Assembly (NCBI GenBank): GCA_964252015.1
Contig: CAXULW010000001.1
Location: forward strand, 186,001-250,000
Source of the DNA: CAXSBR01 sp964252015
GTDB taxonomy: Bacteria > Actinomycetota > Actinomycetes > Mycobacteriales > Jatrophihabitantaceae
DNA length: 64,000 nucleotides
Reading direction: 5' to 3'
The notes below the pieces were generated by a model. The model ran no database searches. It was not told where the DNA came from and saw only the letters and a list, made by a program, of their open reading frames with translations. The stretch's first letter is position 1. The number at the start of each line of letters is the position of its first letter. A program made the position numbers and the translations under genes. This document shows positions 51,063 to 60,462 of the stretch, piece by piece.

Positions 51063-51629
51063 ATCAGCTCTGAACCCCGCATCAACGACCGGATCCGCGT
51101 GCCTGAGGTGCGGCTGGTCGGGCCCGAGGGCGAGCAGGTCGGCATCGTGCCGATCGGCAAGGCTCTCGATCTCGCCGCCGAAGCCGATCTCGACCTGGTC
51201 GAGGTCGCCCCGATGGCTCGTCCGCCCGTCTGCAAGCTCATGGACTACGGCAAGTTCAAGTACGAGAGCGCGCAGAAGGCCCGGGAGGCGCGTCGCAACC
51301 AGGCGCTCACCGTCATCAAGGAAATGAAGCTCCGCCCGAAGATCGACCCGCACGACTACGCCACCAAGAAGGGGCACGTCGAGCGGTTCCTGAAGCAGGG
51401 CGACAAGGTCAAGATCACGATCATGTTCCGCGGTCGTGAGCAGTCCCGACCCGAGCTGGGTTTCCGGCTTCTCCAGCGGTTGGCCGAAGACATCACGGCA
51501 CTGGGTTTCGTGGAGTCCTCGCCGAAGCAGGACGGCCGCAACATGGTGATGGTGGTGGCCCCGCACCGTGCGGGCCGTCCCTCGCGGACCCGGGTCGAGC
51601 CCGAAGACGTACCCGCCCCGGTCGAGTAG
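51063..51629 (+). CDS. infC: Translation initiation factor IF-3, apparently starting at ATC
   Basis: 188 residues with the IF-3 core EPRINDRIRVPEVRLVG, APMARPPVCKLMDYGK and FRGREQSRPELG. The only good Shine-Dalgarno, GGAGG at 51053-51057, lies 5 nt before ATC 51063, where family homology also begins (ISSEPRIND). An in-frame ATG at 51009 would add 18 non-conserved residues without a ribosome binding site. Rare non-AUG/GUG/UUG starts in infC permit autoregulation, because IF-3 itself rejects them. Followed by rpmI and rplT. Confidence 0.93.
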   Translation: MSSEPRINDRIRVPEVRLVGPEGEQVGIVPIGKALDLAAEADLDLVEVAPMARPPVCKLMDYGKFKYESAQKAREARRNQALTVIKEMKLRPKIDPHDYATKKGHVERFLKQGDKVKITIMFRGREQSRPELGFRLLQRLAEDITALGFVESSPKQDGRNMVMVVAPHRAGRPSRTRVEPEDVPAPVE

Positions 51630-51750
51630 CACCAGCGCCGTTACCCGAGCGGGCCGTAGCCGGACCCGCTCCACCGCCGGACCCGCACGTCCCAAACCGC
51701 ACGTCCCACAACCACTGGGCGCCGGCGGCCAGACCAACCGAAGGACAATC

Positions 51751-51945
51751 ATGCCCAAGAACAAGACCCACAGCGGAATGAAGAAGCGCGTCAAGATCAC
51801 CGGCTCCGGCAAGCTGCTGATCCAGCGGGCCGGCAAGCGTCACCTGCTCGAGCACAAGCCCTCGCGCGTGACCCGTCGCCTCACCGGCACCCAGACGGTG
51901 GCTGCCGCCGACGCCCCGCGGGTCAAGCGCCTGCTCGGTCGCTGA
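51751..51945 (+). CDS. rpmI: 50S ribosomal protein L35
   Basis: 64 residues starting MPKNKTHSGMKKRVKITGSG, diagnostic for L35. AAGGA stands 7 nt before the ATG. 121 bp after infC and 79 bp before rplT. Confidence 0.97.
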   Translation: MPKNKTHSGMKKRVKITGSGKLLIQRAGKRHLLEHKPSRVTRRLTGTQTVAAADAPRVKRLLGR

Positions 51946-52024
51946 CTGCTCGACTTCTGATCACGTCACTGCAGTTCCCGGCGCGCAACGGCGTTCCGGG
52001 CCCCAGCACAGGTAAGGATTCACC

Positions 52025-52441
52025 GTGGCACGCGTTAAGCGGGCGGTAAACGCCCACAAGAAACGTCGGAGCACTCTCGAAGCAGCCAGCGGTTACCGCG
52101 GCCAGCGTTCGCGGCTCTACCGCAAGGCCAAGGAGCAGCTGCTCCACTCCGCGACCTACCAGTACCGCGACCGCAAAGCGCGCAAGGGCGACTTCCGTCA
52201 GCTCTGGATCCAGCGCATCAACGCCGCCGCTCGCCAGAACGGAATGACCTACAACCGGTTCATCCAGGGCCTGCGCCTGGCCGGCCTCGAGGTCGACCGC
52301 AAGATGCTGGCCGAGCTCGCCGTCTCCGACGAGGCCACCTTCACCGCCCTGGTCGCGGTGGCCAAGGAAGCCGTGGCCGCTGAGGGTATCGGCGGCCCGG
52401 TTGCGACTGACACCGCCTCGACCGACACGGCCGCCGCCTGA
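52025..52441 (+). CDS. rplT: 50S ribosomal protein L20
   Basis: 138 residues, start GTG; MARVKRAVNAHKKRR and the RQLWIQRINAAARQNGMTYN motif are diagnostic. The C-terminus carries a ~15-residue Thr/Ala/Asp-rich tail beyond the usual end. L20 often represses its own operon by binding the leader mRNA. Confidence 0.97.
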   Translation: MARVKRAVNAHKKRRSTLEAASGYRGQRSRLYRKAKEQLLHSATYQYRDRKARKGDFRQLWIQRINAAARQNGMTYNRFIQGLRLAGLEVDRKMLAELAVSDEATFTALVAVAKEAVAAEGIGGPVATDTASTDTAAA

Positions 52442-52468
52442 CCGGTTTCCTTACCAGGACCACCGTCG

Positions 52469-53272
52469 GTGCTTTCCGACGACAACGCCCGGCTCGCTGC
52501 CGCCCGTCGACTCACCAGTCGCAAGGGCCGTCGCGAGGCCGGGCGATTCCTCGCTGAGGGCGTCCAGGCCGTCCGCGAGGCGCTGGCGGCCGGGGCCGTG
52601 GTCGAGCTGTTCGCCACCGCGCCGGCGATCGATCGACACCGGGAGCTGCTCGAACCGCCGCTCATCGCCGACGTGACGGTCTCCGAGATCAGCCCGCGCG
52701 CGGCCGCCGAGCTGAGCGAGACCGTCCACCCGCAGGGTCTGGTCGCCGTCTGCCGGACGGTCGACGTCACGCTGGACGATGTGTTCGCCCGCGGGCCGGG
52801 CCTTGTCGCCGGCCTGGTCGAGGCCAACGACCCGGGCAACGCCGGCACCATCCTGCGCACCGCCGACGCGGCCGGGGCCGACGCCGTCGTGTTCACCGGT
52901 TCGGGGGTGGACGTCTACAACGGCAAGGCGGTGCGGGCCAGCGCCGGCAGCCTGTTCCATGTTGACGTGGTCACCGCGGTCGACCCGACCGCCCTGATGG
53001 ACGCCGCCCGGACCGCCGGGTTGCAGGTGCTGGCCACCACCGGCGCCGCCGACGCCGACCTGGACCGGCTCGTCGACGAAGGAGCACTGGCCAGGCCCAC
53101 GTTGTGGCTGTTCGGCAACGAGGCCCACGGCCTGCCCGCGGACGTGCTGGCCGCGGCAGACCTCTGTGTGCGGGTGCCGATCCACGGCCGGGCCGAGAGC
53201 CTGAACCTGTCCGCGGCCGCCGCCGTCTGCCTCTACGCCAGCGCCCGGGCCCGGCGTCAGGGGCGGCTGTGA
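52469..53272 (+). CDS. SpoU/TrmH-family 23S rRNA (2'-O-ribose) methyltransferase
   Basis: 267 residues: N-terminal substrate-binding domain (RFLAEGVQAVREAL) and a trefoil-knot SPOUT domain with the three motifs NDPGNAGTILRTADAAGA, FGNEAHGLP and SLNLSAAAAVCLY. GTG 52469 lies 27 bp after rplT. A SpoU gene between rplT and pheS is standard in actinobacteria. Exact target nucleotide not determinable. Confidence 0.92.
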   Translation: MLSDDNARLAAARRLTSRKGRREAGRFLAEGVQAVREALAAGAVVELFATAPAIDRHRELLEPPLIADVTVSEISPRAAAELSETVHPQGLVAVCRTVDVTLDDVFARGPGLVAGLVEANDPGNAGTILRTADAAGADAVVFTGSGVDVYNGKAVRASAGSLFHVDVVTAVDPTALMDAARTAGLQVLATTGAADADLDRLVDEGALARPTLWLFGNEAHGLPADVLAAADLCVRVPIHGRAESLNLSAAAAVCLYASARARRQGRL

Positions 53273-53411
53273 ACGTCCCGACCGGGGCGACCCGACACGC
53301 CACGGATGCGGGAGAGGCCCGTCCACGGGGGATAGGGTCGCCTAAGTAGCGCGCTCGACGAGCGCCCGAAACAACACCGAAATTCTCGAATCCGAAAGGA
53401 CCGCGTCACCC

Positions 53412-54215
53412 ATGACCGCCACGTTGACTGATCCCACCGCCGACTACGTCAAGCTGCCCCAGTTCGAGAAGACGGGCTACGTCGTGCTCGACCGTTACGA
53501 CCAGGCCGCGGATCCGCAGGAGTGGAAGGACATCGAGTACGTCGACTGGAAGTCCTCGGGGGAGACCCGGTTCGCGCCGCTGGCCAGCGCCTACGGCGAC
53601 ATGGAGTGCAACGGGTTCTGGAACCACACCCCGCCCAAGACCGACAAGGACGGTGTCTGGGTGGCCAAGAACGTCGGCCTGGCCCCCAAGTTGGCCGAGC
53701 GGGCCCAGGAGCCGGGCGCGAACGTCGGCCGATGCCGCGTCATCGAACTCCAGCCGAACAAGTACAGCGACTGCATCTACAACCTGCACCGCGACGACAA
53801 CAACCGGCTGAATCCCGAGGGCACCGGCTGGATCGTGCGCGGGTTCTTCAACCTCACCGACAACCCCAACTCGGTCATGATCCTGCGTGAAGACCGTGAC
53901 GACCCCTCCACCGAGTCGCGGATCCCGCTGCCGGCCGGCGCTCAGCTCATCGTGGACACCCAGCGCCTGTGGCACGCCGTCTGGCACCCCGGCGACGAGC
54001 CGCGCTACTGCCTGATCACCTCGTGGGAGTCCGGCCCGGAACTGGACGCCTACATCGCCAAGCACCACGGCGTGGACGAGGTGCCCAGCCTGCCGCTGGA
54101 CCAGGACACGATCGACGAGGCGACCAAGATCGTCGCCCAGCGCCGGGCCGACCGGCTCGCCGCGCTCGCCGCCCAGGGCAAATCCGAAGGCGCCGAGGTC
54201 AAGTCCGAAGCCTGA
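53412..54215 (+). CDS. Putative Fe(II)/2-oxoglutarate-type oxygenase
   Basis: 267 residues. A double-stranded beta-helix is suggested by NLHRDDNN (His-x-Asp) near 127 and the distal RLWHAVWHPGDEPRYCLITS near 184 (His plus Arg), the facial-triad layout of 2OG oxygenases. AAAGGA precedes the ATG. The C-terminal ~50 residues are an Ala/Glu/Lys helix. The gene is an insertion between the SpoU gene and pheS, followed by a strong hairpin. Family not firmly recognised. Confidence 0.7.
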   Translation: MTATLTDPTADYVKLPQFEKTGYVVLDRYDQAADPQEWKDIEYVDWKSSGETRFAPLASAYGDMECNGFWNHTPPKTDKDGVWVAKNVGLAPKLAERAQEPGANVGRCRVIELQPNKYSDCIYNLHRDDNNRLNPEGTGWIVRGFFNLTDNPNSVMILREDRDDPSTESRIPLPAGAQLIVDTQRLWHAVWHPGDEPRYCLITSWESGPELDAYIAKHHGVDEVPSLPLDQDTIDEATKIVAQRRADRLAALAAQGKSEGAEVKSEA

Positions 54216-54224
54216 ACGAGCCAG

Positions 54225-54274
54225 TTTGTGGTGGCTCCTGACCCATCCAGCTGGGTCAGTTGCCACCACAAACG
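54225..54274. terminator. Strong hairpin before pheS
   Basis: GTTTGTGGTGGC (54225-54236) pairs perfectly with GCCACCACAAAC (54263-54274), and inside it CTGACCCA (54239-54246) with TGGGTCAG (54253-54260) around a 6-nt loop. It starts 10 bp after the oxygenase stop. Confidence 0.8.
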
Positions 54275-54291
54275 GTGAGGGCGGCGTCGAT

Positions 54292-54297
54292 AGACTC
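54292..54297 (+). promoter_or_regulatory. -10 box of pheS-pheT
   Basis: TAGACT, 43 nt before the pheS ATG and just after the terminator hairpin. Confidence 0.45.
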
Positions 54298-54340
54298 GCC
54301 TCGACATCCACACCGAGCTGAGCTTGGAGCGACGCTGCCC

Positions 54341-55465
54341 ATGTCCGGGGCCAACGATCAGTACGACCCCAAACGGGTAGCGGTCCTGTCGCAGGAGAAC
54401 GTCGACGCCGCGGTGGCGGCGGCGCTGGCCGCGATCGACGCCGCCACCGATCTGGACGCCCTGCACGCTGTGTTCGTCGCCCACGTCGGCGACCGCGGCC
54501 CGCTGGCCCTGGCCAACCGCGAGATCGCCGCGCTCCCGCCGGCGGCCCGGTCCGAGGCGGGCCAGCGGGTCAACCGGGCCCGCGGGCTGGTCCGCAGCGA
54601 GCACGAGAACCGCCGCGCGGAGCTCGAAGTGCAACGAGACCAGGCCGTTCTGGTCGAGGAGACCGTCGACGTCACCCTGCCCTATGACCGCCGCCCGACG
54701 GGCGCCCGGCACCCGCTGACCACCATCCAGGAGCGCATCGAGGATCACTTCGTCGCCATGGGTTACGAGGTGGCCGAGGGCCCCGAGATCGAGACCGAGT
54801 GGTTCAACTTCGACGCGCTGAACATGGACGCCGACCATCCGGCCCGTTCGATGATGGACACCTTCTTCGTCCGGGGCAGTTATCAAGATGCCGAGGACGG
54901 CGGACTGGTGCTGCGCACGCACACCTCACCCGTCCAGGCCCGGACCATGTTGAGCCGCACCCCGCCCATCTACGTCATCTGCCCGGGCAAGGCCTTCCGC
55001 ACCGACGAACTCGACGCCACCCACCTGCCGGTGTTCCACCAGGTCGAGGGCCTGGTCATCGACGAGGGCATCACCATGGCCGACCTCAAGGGCACGCTCG
55101 ACCACCTGGCCACGGCCATGTTCGGCGAGGGCATCGTCACCCGGCTGCGGCCGTCCTATTTCCCGTTCACCGAGCCCAGCGCCGAGCCCGACCTGCTGTG
55201 TTTCGTGTGCCGCGGCCGGTCCGTCGGCAACCCGGACTGGGACTGCCGCACCTGCGGCAACGAAGGCTGGATCGAGTGGGGCGGCTGCGGCATCGTCAAC
55301 CCCCGTGTGCTGCGCGCCTGCGGGATCGACGCCGAGCGGTACTCCGGTTTCGCGTTCGGCATGGGGATCGAGCGCACGATGATGTTCCGCAACGACGCCG
55401 CCGACATGCGCGACATGGTCGAGGGCGACCAGCGGTTCACCCAGGCCTTCGGAACGGAGGGCTGA
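54341..55465 (+). CDS. pheS: Phenylalanyl-tRNA synthetase alpha subunit
   Basis: 374 residues. Coiled-coil N-terminus (about 10-100), then the class II core: HPLTTIQERIEDHF, motif 1-like EGPEIETEWFNFDALN, motif 2 KAFRTDELDATHLPVFHQVE and motif 3 GFAFGMGIERTMMF. A four-Cys cluster (LLCFVCRGRSVGNPDWDCRT then CGNEG) near 286-306 resembles a zinc-binding insertion. ATG 54341 has GGAG upstream. Confidence 0.97.
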   Translation: MSGANDQYDPKRVAVLSQENVDAAVAAALAAIDAATDLDALHAVFVAHVGDRGPLALANREIAALPPAARSEAGQRVNRARGLVRSEHENRRAELEVQRDQAVLVEETVDVTLPYDRRPTGARHPLTTIQERIEDHFVAMGYEVAEGPEIETEWFNFDALNMDADHPARSMMDTFFVRGSYQDAEDGGLVLRTHTSPVQARTMLSRTPPIYVICPGKAFRTDELDATHLPVFHQVEGLVIDEGITMADLKGTLDHLATAMFGEGIVTRLRPSYFPFTEPSAEPDLLCFVCRGRSVGNPDWDCRTCGNEGWIEWGGCGIVNPRVLRACGIDAERYSGFAFGMGIERTMMFRNDAADMRDMVEGDQRFTQAFGTEG

Positions 55466-55468
55466 GCC

Positions 55469-57964
55469 GTGCGCCTTCCGGTGAACTGGTTGCGTGAGTA
55501 CGCCGATCTCGACCCGGCCACCACACCCACCGAGCTGTCCGACGCCCTCATCCGGGTCGGGCTCGAGGTCGAGCGGGTCGAATCCGCCGCGGACGGGTTG
55601 AGCGGACCGATCGTCGTCGGACGGGTGCTCTCGGCCGAACCCGAGCCGCAGAAGAACGGCAAGACCATCCGCTGGTGCACGGTGGACGTCGGCGAGGACG
55701 ACCCGCGCGGCATCGTCTGCGGCGCACCCAACGTCGAGGCGGGCGGCTTGGTCGTCGTCGCGCTGCCCGGGGCCGTCCTGCCCGGCGGGTTCGCCATCGC
55801 CGCCCGCAAGACCTACGGCCACATCTCGGACGGGATGATCTGCTCGGTCCGCGAGCTGGGCATCGGCGACGACCACGCCGGGATCCTGGTCCTGCCCGAG
55901 TCGGTGCTGGCCGACGGCAAGATCGGCGCCGACGCCCTCGATGCGCTCGGCCTGCGCGACGCCGTCCTCGACATCGCCGTCACCCCCGACCGCGGGTACT
56001 GCTTCTCGATGCGCGGGCTGGGCCGAGAAGCGTCGATCGCGCTGTCGGTCGACTTCCACGACGTGGCCGACACGGTCACCGTCCCGGCCGTCGACGGCGG
56101 CGCCTACGACGTCGAGGTCAGCGACTCGGTGTCCGGACCGGGCGCGGGTTGCGACCAGTTCGCGGCCCGCGCGGTCACGGGCGTCGATGCCACCCGCCCC
56201 ACGCCGGACTGGATGAGCCAGCGGCTGCGGCAGTCGGGAATGCGACCGATCTCGCTCATCGTCGACGTGACCAACTACGTGATGCTCGAGACCGGCCAGC
56301 CCCTCCATGCGTTCGACCAGAGCAAGCTCACCGGCCCGATCGGCGTCCGGCGCGCCGCGCACGGTGAGACCCTGAAGACGCTGGACGACGTCGAGCGCAC
56401 GCTTGATCCGGACGACCTCGTGGTCACCGACGACACCGGCCCCATCGGCCTGGCTGGCGTCATGGGCGGCGCGTCCACCGAGATCGACGACGCCACATCC
56501 GCGGTGCTGCTGGAGGCGGCGCACTGGGACCCGGCCTCGATCCTGCGCGCAGTCCGCCGGCACAAGCTGCCGAGCGAGGCGGGCAAACGGTTCGAACGCG
56601 GCGTCGACCCGAAGATGGCCGCCGTGGCGCTGGCCCGGTGTGTCGACCTGCTGGTCGAGCACGGCGGCGCCACCGCCGCACCGGGCTTCACCGTGGTCGG
56701 CGAAGTGCCCGCCCCGGTCGCGATCCGGCTGCCGCCTGATCAGCCCGAGCGGATCGCCGGCCTGCCCATCCCGGCCGACGCCGTGGTGCTGCGCCTGGAA
56801 CAGGTGGGCTGCACGGTCGCCGGACGTGACCCGCTCGTCGTGACGCCGCCGACGTGGCGTCCCGACCTGCGTGACCCGGCCGACCTGGTCGAGGAGGTCG
56901 TCCGGCTCGAGGGCTACGACCGCATCCCGGCCACCCTGCCGTCCGCGCCGCCCGGCCACGGCCTGACCGAGGCGCAGAAGCTGCGCCGAGCCGTGTCACG
57001 GGCGGTAGCGGCGGCCGGCTACACCGAGGTGCTGACCACGCCGTTCGTGCCCAGCAGCGTCCACGACGTCCTCGGCTGGTCCGCGGACGATCCGCGTCAC
57101 CGTCCGATGGTCGTGGTGAACCCGCTGTCCGATGCCGAGCCCGAGCTGCGCACCTCCTTGCTGCCCGGCCTGCTCGCCACCGTCGTGCGCAATACCGGCC
57201 GCGGTCTGCGCGACGTCGCCCTGTTCGAGCTGGGACGGGTGTTCCGCGACCGTGACGGCCGCCCGGCCGCGCCCACGCTCGGCGTCGAGCACCGTCCCAC
57301 TGACGACCAGATCGCCGCCCAGAACGCCGCCCTGCCCGACCAACCGCGCCACGTGGCCGCGGTCGCTGCGGGCGCGGCCGAGCGGGCCGGCTGGTGGGGA
57401 CCGGGCCGGGCCTATGACTGGGCCGACGCGGTCGAATTGGCCCGCGTGGTCGGTCGGCAGTTCCGGGTCGAGCTGGCGGTCAGCGCGGCTCATACCGCGC
57501 CGTGGCATCCCGGCCGTTGTGCCGCCCTGGCGCTGGACGGCCGGGTCATCGGCCACGCCGGCGAGCTGCATCCGCGCGTCGTCGCCGCCCTCGGCCTGCC
57601 CGAGCGCACCGTCGCCATGGAGCTGGACTTCGACGCGTTCGACGTCCCCGCACCGGCCAAGACCCCGGTCGTGTCGGGGTTCCCGCCGGTCCTGCTCGAC
57701 CTGGCCCTGGTCGTCCCGGCCGACGTGTCAGCGGCCGAGGTCCTGGCCGCGGTGCGCGACGGGGCGGGGGAGCTGCTCGAGTCGGCGCGCCTGTTCGACC
57801 GGTACGCCGACGCCGAGCGGCTCGGCCCAGGCCTGGCCTCACTGGCCTTCGCGTTGCGTTTCCGCGCCCCGGACCGGACGTTGACGATCGAGGAGGCCAC
57901 GGCGGCCCGCGATCGCGCGGTAGCCGAGGCCCATGCCCGGGTGGGCGCCCGCCTGCGAACCTGA
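55469..57964 (+). CDS. pheT: Phenylalanyl-tRNA synthetase beta subunit
   Basis: 831 residues, GTG start 3 bp after pheS. Domains in order: N-terminal EMAP-like tRNA-binding fold (about 40-150), B3/B4 editing domain (about 210-400, LIVDVTNYVMLETGQPLHAF), B5 (about 405-475), catalytic-like core and a C-terminal ferredoxin-like anticodon-binding domain (SGFPPVLLDLALVVPADVSA to the end). Confidence 0.97.
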   Translation: MRLPVNWLREYADLDPATTPTELSDALIRVGLEVERVESAADGLSGPIVVGRVLSAEPEPQKNGKTIRWCTVDVGEDDPRGIVCGAPNVEAGGLVVVALPGAVLPGGFAIAARKTYGHISDGMICSVRELGIGDDHAGILVLPESVLADGKIGADALDALGLRDAVLDIAVTPDRGYCFSMRGLGREASIALSVDFHDVADTVTVPAVDGGAYDVEVSDSVSGPGAGCDQFAARAVTGVDATRPTPDWMSQRLRQSGMRPISLIVDVTNYVMLETGQPLHAFDQSKLTGPIGVRRAAHGETLKTLDDVERTLDPDDLVVTDDTGPIGLAGVMGGASTEIDDATSAVLLEAAHWDPASILRAVRRHKLPSEAGKRFERGVDPKMAAVALARCVDLLVEHGGATAAPGFTVVGEVPAPVAIRLPPDQPERIAGLPIPADAVVLRLEQVGCTVAGRDPLVVTPPTWRPDLRDPADLVEEVVRLEGYDRIPATLPSAPPGHGLTEAQKLRRAVSRAVAAAGYTEVLTTPFVPSSVHDVLGWSADDPRHRPMVVVNPLSDAEPELRTSLLPGLLATVVRNTGRGLRDVALFELGRVFRDRDGRPAAPTLGVEHRPTDDQIAAQNAALPDQPRHVAAVAAGAAERAGWWGPGRAYDWADAVELARVVGRQFRVELAVSAAHTAPWHPGRCAALALDGRVIGHAGELHPRVVAALGLPERTVAMELDFDAFDVPAPAKTPVVSGFPPVLLDLALVVPADVSAAEVLAAVRDGAGELLESARLFDRYADAERLGPGLASLAFALRFRAPDRTLTIEEATAARDRAVAEAHARVGARLRT

Positions 57965-57976
57965 ACCGTCAGACCC

Positions 57977-58017
57977 GTTCGACCGTGGGCGCGTCCTGGG
58001 GGCGCCGGCGGTCGAAC
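57977..58017. terminator. Hairpin between convergent pheT and the sugar transferase gene
   Basis: GTTCGACCG (57977-57985) pairs with CGGTCGAAC (58009-58017), with a further GGCGC/GGCGCC pairing inside. It lies in the 75-bp convergent gap and could terminate both transcripts. Confidence 0.6.
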
Positions 58018-58039
58018 CGGACGGCTGGTCAGGGTGCGG

Positions 58040-58819
58040 TCAGCGGGTGGCGCGGCGGTCGCTGATGAGTGTGGGCAGGGTGGCGGCCATGATCCTGAGG
58101 TCGAGGCCGAACGACTGGCGGGCGATGTAGTCGATGTCCAGGGCCACCCGGCGGTGCACTTCGGCCGGCGTGTGCAGGGGGCCGCGTGATCCGTGGATCG
58201 CGGCCCAGCCGGTGAGCCCAGGTTTGATTCGGTGTCGGTGGGCGTAGGCACTCACCAGTCCGGCCGACTCGACCTCGCCCGTCTTCATACCGATGGCGTG
58301 CGGGCGTGGGCCGACCAGTGACATGTCGCCGCGCAGCACGTTGAACAGTTGCGGCAGTTCATCCAGACTGGATCTGCGCAGGTGGCGCCCGAGCCGGGTG
58401 ACCCGGTCGTCGCCCGCTACGACCTGTCGTTCGGCCCGGGCGTCGGCGGCGTCGGCCCGCATGGATCGGAACTTCCAGACGACGATCTCCTCGTTGTTGA
58501 ATCCGTGGCGGCGTTGCCGGAAGAACACCGGTCCCCGGCTGTCCAGCTTGATCAGCACGGCGATGACGGCGAGCAGCGGACTGGCGAGAAGCAGCGCCGG
58601 CCCGGCGATGGACAGATCCTGCAGCCGCTTGGCGTACGCCCTGCGCTCGATGTCGGCCCCGCCGTCCAGACTGGCCAGGGGAAGGTCCTCGAGCCGGCTC
58701 CGCGCCGCCGCCCCACCCGTCGAGTCGGCGGGGTCGAGGACGAGCGTGACCTCGTTGGGCAACACCGCCAGCCGGGTCGTTATCTCACGAAGGCGGCTCG
58801 TCGCCGGGTTCGACGGCAA
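58040..58819 (-). pseudogene. C-terminal part of a frameshifted undecaprenyl-phosphate sugar phosphotransferase
   Basis: Encodes the cytoplasmic catalytic domain of the WbaP/WcaJ family: membrane-associated segment LSIAGPALLLASPLLAVIAV, the PVFFRQRRHG and VWKFRSMRAD motifs, RRSSLDELPQLFNVLRGDMS and KPGLTGWA. Such enzymes load the first sugar phosphate onto undecaprenyl phosphate for polysaccharide synthesis. The domain is in a different frame from the N-terminal part, which overlaps it at 58785-58819; homology crosses the junction at a CCC codon (58806-58808). It also has its own ATG at 58819, so the half could be made alone. Confidence 0.75.
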
Positions 58820-59513
58820 CGACGATCCGATCGACGTAGGGAATGATCCGGTGGCCGATGAGCGCGTCGATGTTCCCCAGCACCGGCACCCCGAGCAGCG
58901 ACTGGGGGCTGCGCTCGCGGCGGTCGTCGAACACTGCGACGACGTTGACGTGGCCGCTCGCGAGCGCCTCGCTGATCAGCTGCTCGGCGTGGCCGGTGGC
59001 GCCGACGATGACCAGGTTCGGGGTCAGCCAGCCGGCGGTCCGCCAGGCTCGCACCGTGCCCCACCACGCCGTGTGCAAGCCGACCAAGGTGGCCGCGGCC
59101 AGGACGCCCCACGGCCAGCACGCCTCGATGGCGGCGCGGTCGTGGCCCAGCCGGTAGGACAGCAGCAGGGTCAGCACGCCGAGGAGCCAGGCGCCCGTCA
59201 GGTGGGTGAAATGCCTGACGACGCCCTCGCTGCGGACGAATCGGTACAGGCGCAACCAATGCAACGCGCGGCCGAAGACCACCGCCGCCAACACGAACGG
59301 GAGCACATCGCCGGCCGGCATCCGCAACAACGACGCCGACGACTGGCGGGCACACACCACGGCGGTCACGAGGGCCAACGCCGACAGGTCGACCACTCGG
59401 AACCCGTGCGAGCTGAGCCGTCGGCCCTGCCTGGCGCGGACGCTGATCAGGCGCCGAGGCCGCATCGGCCCCCGCGGCGACCGCAGCGGCCGGGCCACCG
59501 TCGATACTGTCAT
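58785..59513 (-). pseudogene. N-terminal part of the frameshifted sugar phosphotransferase
   Basis: About 242 residues: four to five membrane segments (about 35-145) and a CoA-binding-3-type Rossmann domain (NLVIVGATGHAEQLISEAL, GVPVLGNIDAL, YVDRIVVAVEP), the usual first half of polyprenyl glycosylphosphotransferases. It ends PGDEPPS at TGA 58785-58787; a +1 shift at CCC-G would continue as VEPATSRLREITTRL into the catalytic half. ATG 59513 is a tentative start. Confidence 0.75.
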
Positions 59514-59573
59514 TGGGGTTTCATCGGCAGCCACGACCGGTAGGTGAGCGGCCACAGGTGCGCAACAGCCGGG

Positions 59574-60269
59574 TCAGGCGAGGTGTTTGAGCGCTTCGCG
59601 GCGCGACAGCGGGGCCATGCGGTCGTAGTGCGCGTCCACGAAGACGCGCACCCAGCCCGGGTCGGTGCGGGCGTACTCGCGCAACGCCCAGCCGATGGCC
59701 TTGGCGACGAAGAAGTCGCGGTCGTCGAGGTTGGCCTCGATGACGAACGTCAGCAATCCCAGGTCGGTCTGCGACTTGTGGCCGAGCTGGGCGATGATCG
59801 AGCTGCGCCGGACCCAACGGTCGTCATCACGGCTCCAGGCGCGCAGCCGGGGAGTCATGGCGGCCCGATCGAGCACGAGCAGGTCGCCGACCCGGTGCGA
59901 GACCTCGTCGACGTGGTCCCACCACGCCCCGGTGCGGATCATCTCCTCCAGCAGCGGCACCACGCTGACGTCGCGCAGCCGCCGCGCCGTGCGAGTGTCG
60001 AGCAGAGCCGTCGCCGCGTAACGTTCCTCGCGGTGGCCGGCCGAGCGCCACAGCGCACCTGCGGTGGCCATCAGAGTGGCCGCGTCGCCCGGCGGGTGGC
60101 CCTTCTCGGCCGCCCGGGTCAGCGCCCGCACGGTCGGCACCCGCACGCCGAGGTAGGGCATGGCTGATTTCATGTAGGCCTGCATGCCGGGAGCGAGCGC
60201 CGGCTCGGCCGCCGCGCGCAGGGCGTTCCGGATCTCCTGGATTAGACGCTCGTCCGGGGTGGCCGTCAC
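59574..60269 (-). CDS. AlkD-like DNA alkylation repair enzyme
   Basis: 231 residues of HEAT-like helical repeats: MKSAMPYLGVRVPTVRALTR, HREERYAATALLD, WWDHVDEVSHRVGDLL, DDRWVRRSSIIAQLGHKSQT and DFFVAKAIGWALREYARTDP are typical of the DNA-glycosylase family that removes alkylated bases. GTG 60269 is preceded by TACGCT (60278-60283) with 8 nt spacing and no Shine-Dalgarno, suggesting a leaderless mRNA. Confidence 0.88.
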   Translation of the reverse strand: MTATPDERLIQEIRNALRAAAEPALAPGMQAYMKSAMPYLGVRVPTVRALTRAAEKGHPPGDAATLMATAGALWRSAGHREERYAATALLDTRTARRLRDVSVVPLLEEMIRTGAWWDHVDEVSHRVGDLLVLDRAAMTPRLRAWSRDDDRWVRRSSIIAQLGHKSQTDLGLLTFVIEANLDDRDFFVAKAIGWALREYARTDPGWVRVFVDAHYDRMAPLSRREALKHLA

Positions 60270-60462
60270 AGCCCGACAGCGTAGGGATCGGCGCTGACAG
60301 TTTCCTACCGATCGTATGTATGGCCGACACGACGAGCCAGGTCGTGCGCTTCGCGCGGCGACGGATGGTCGCCCGTCCTTCGAGGCTGAGGTGGCTCGTG
60401 ACGCACACACAAAGCGACGACGGTTACGTGTCGGTCGGCCCGGTCGAAGCAACGCATCCTGA

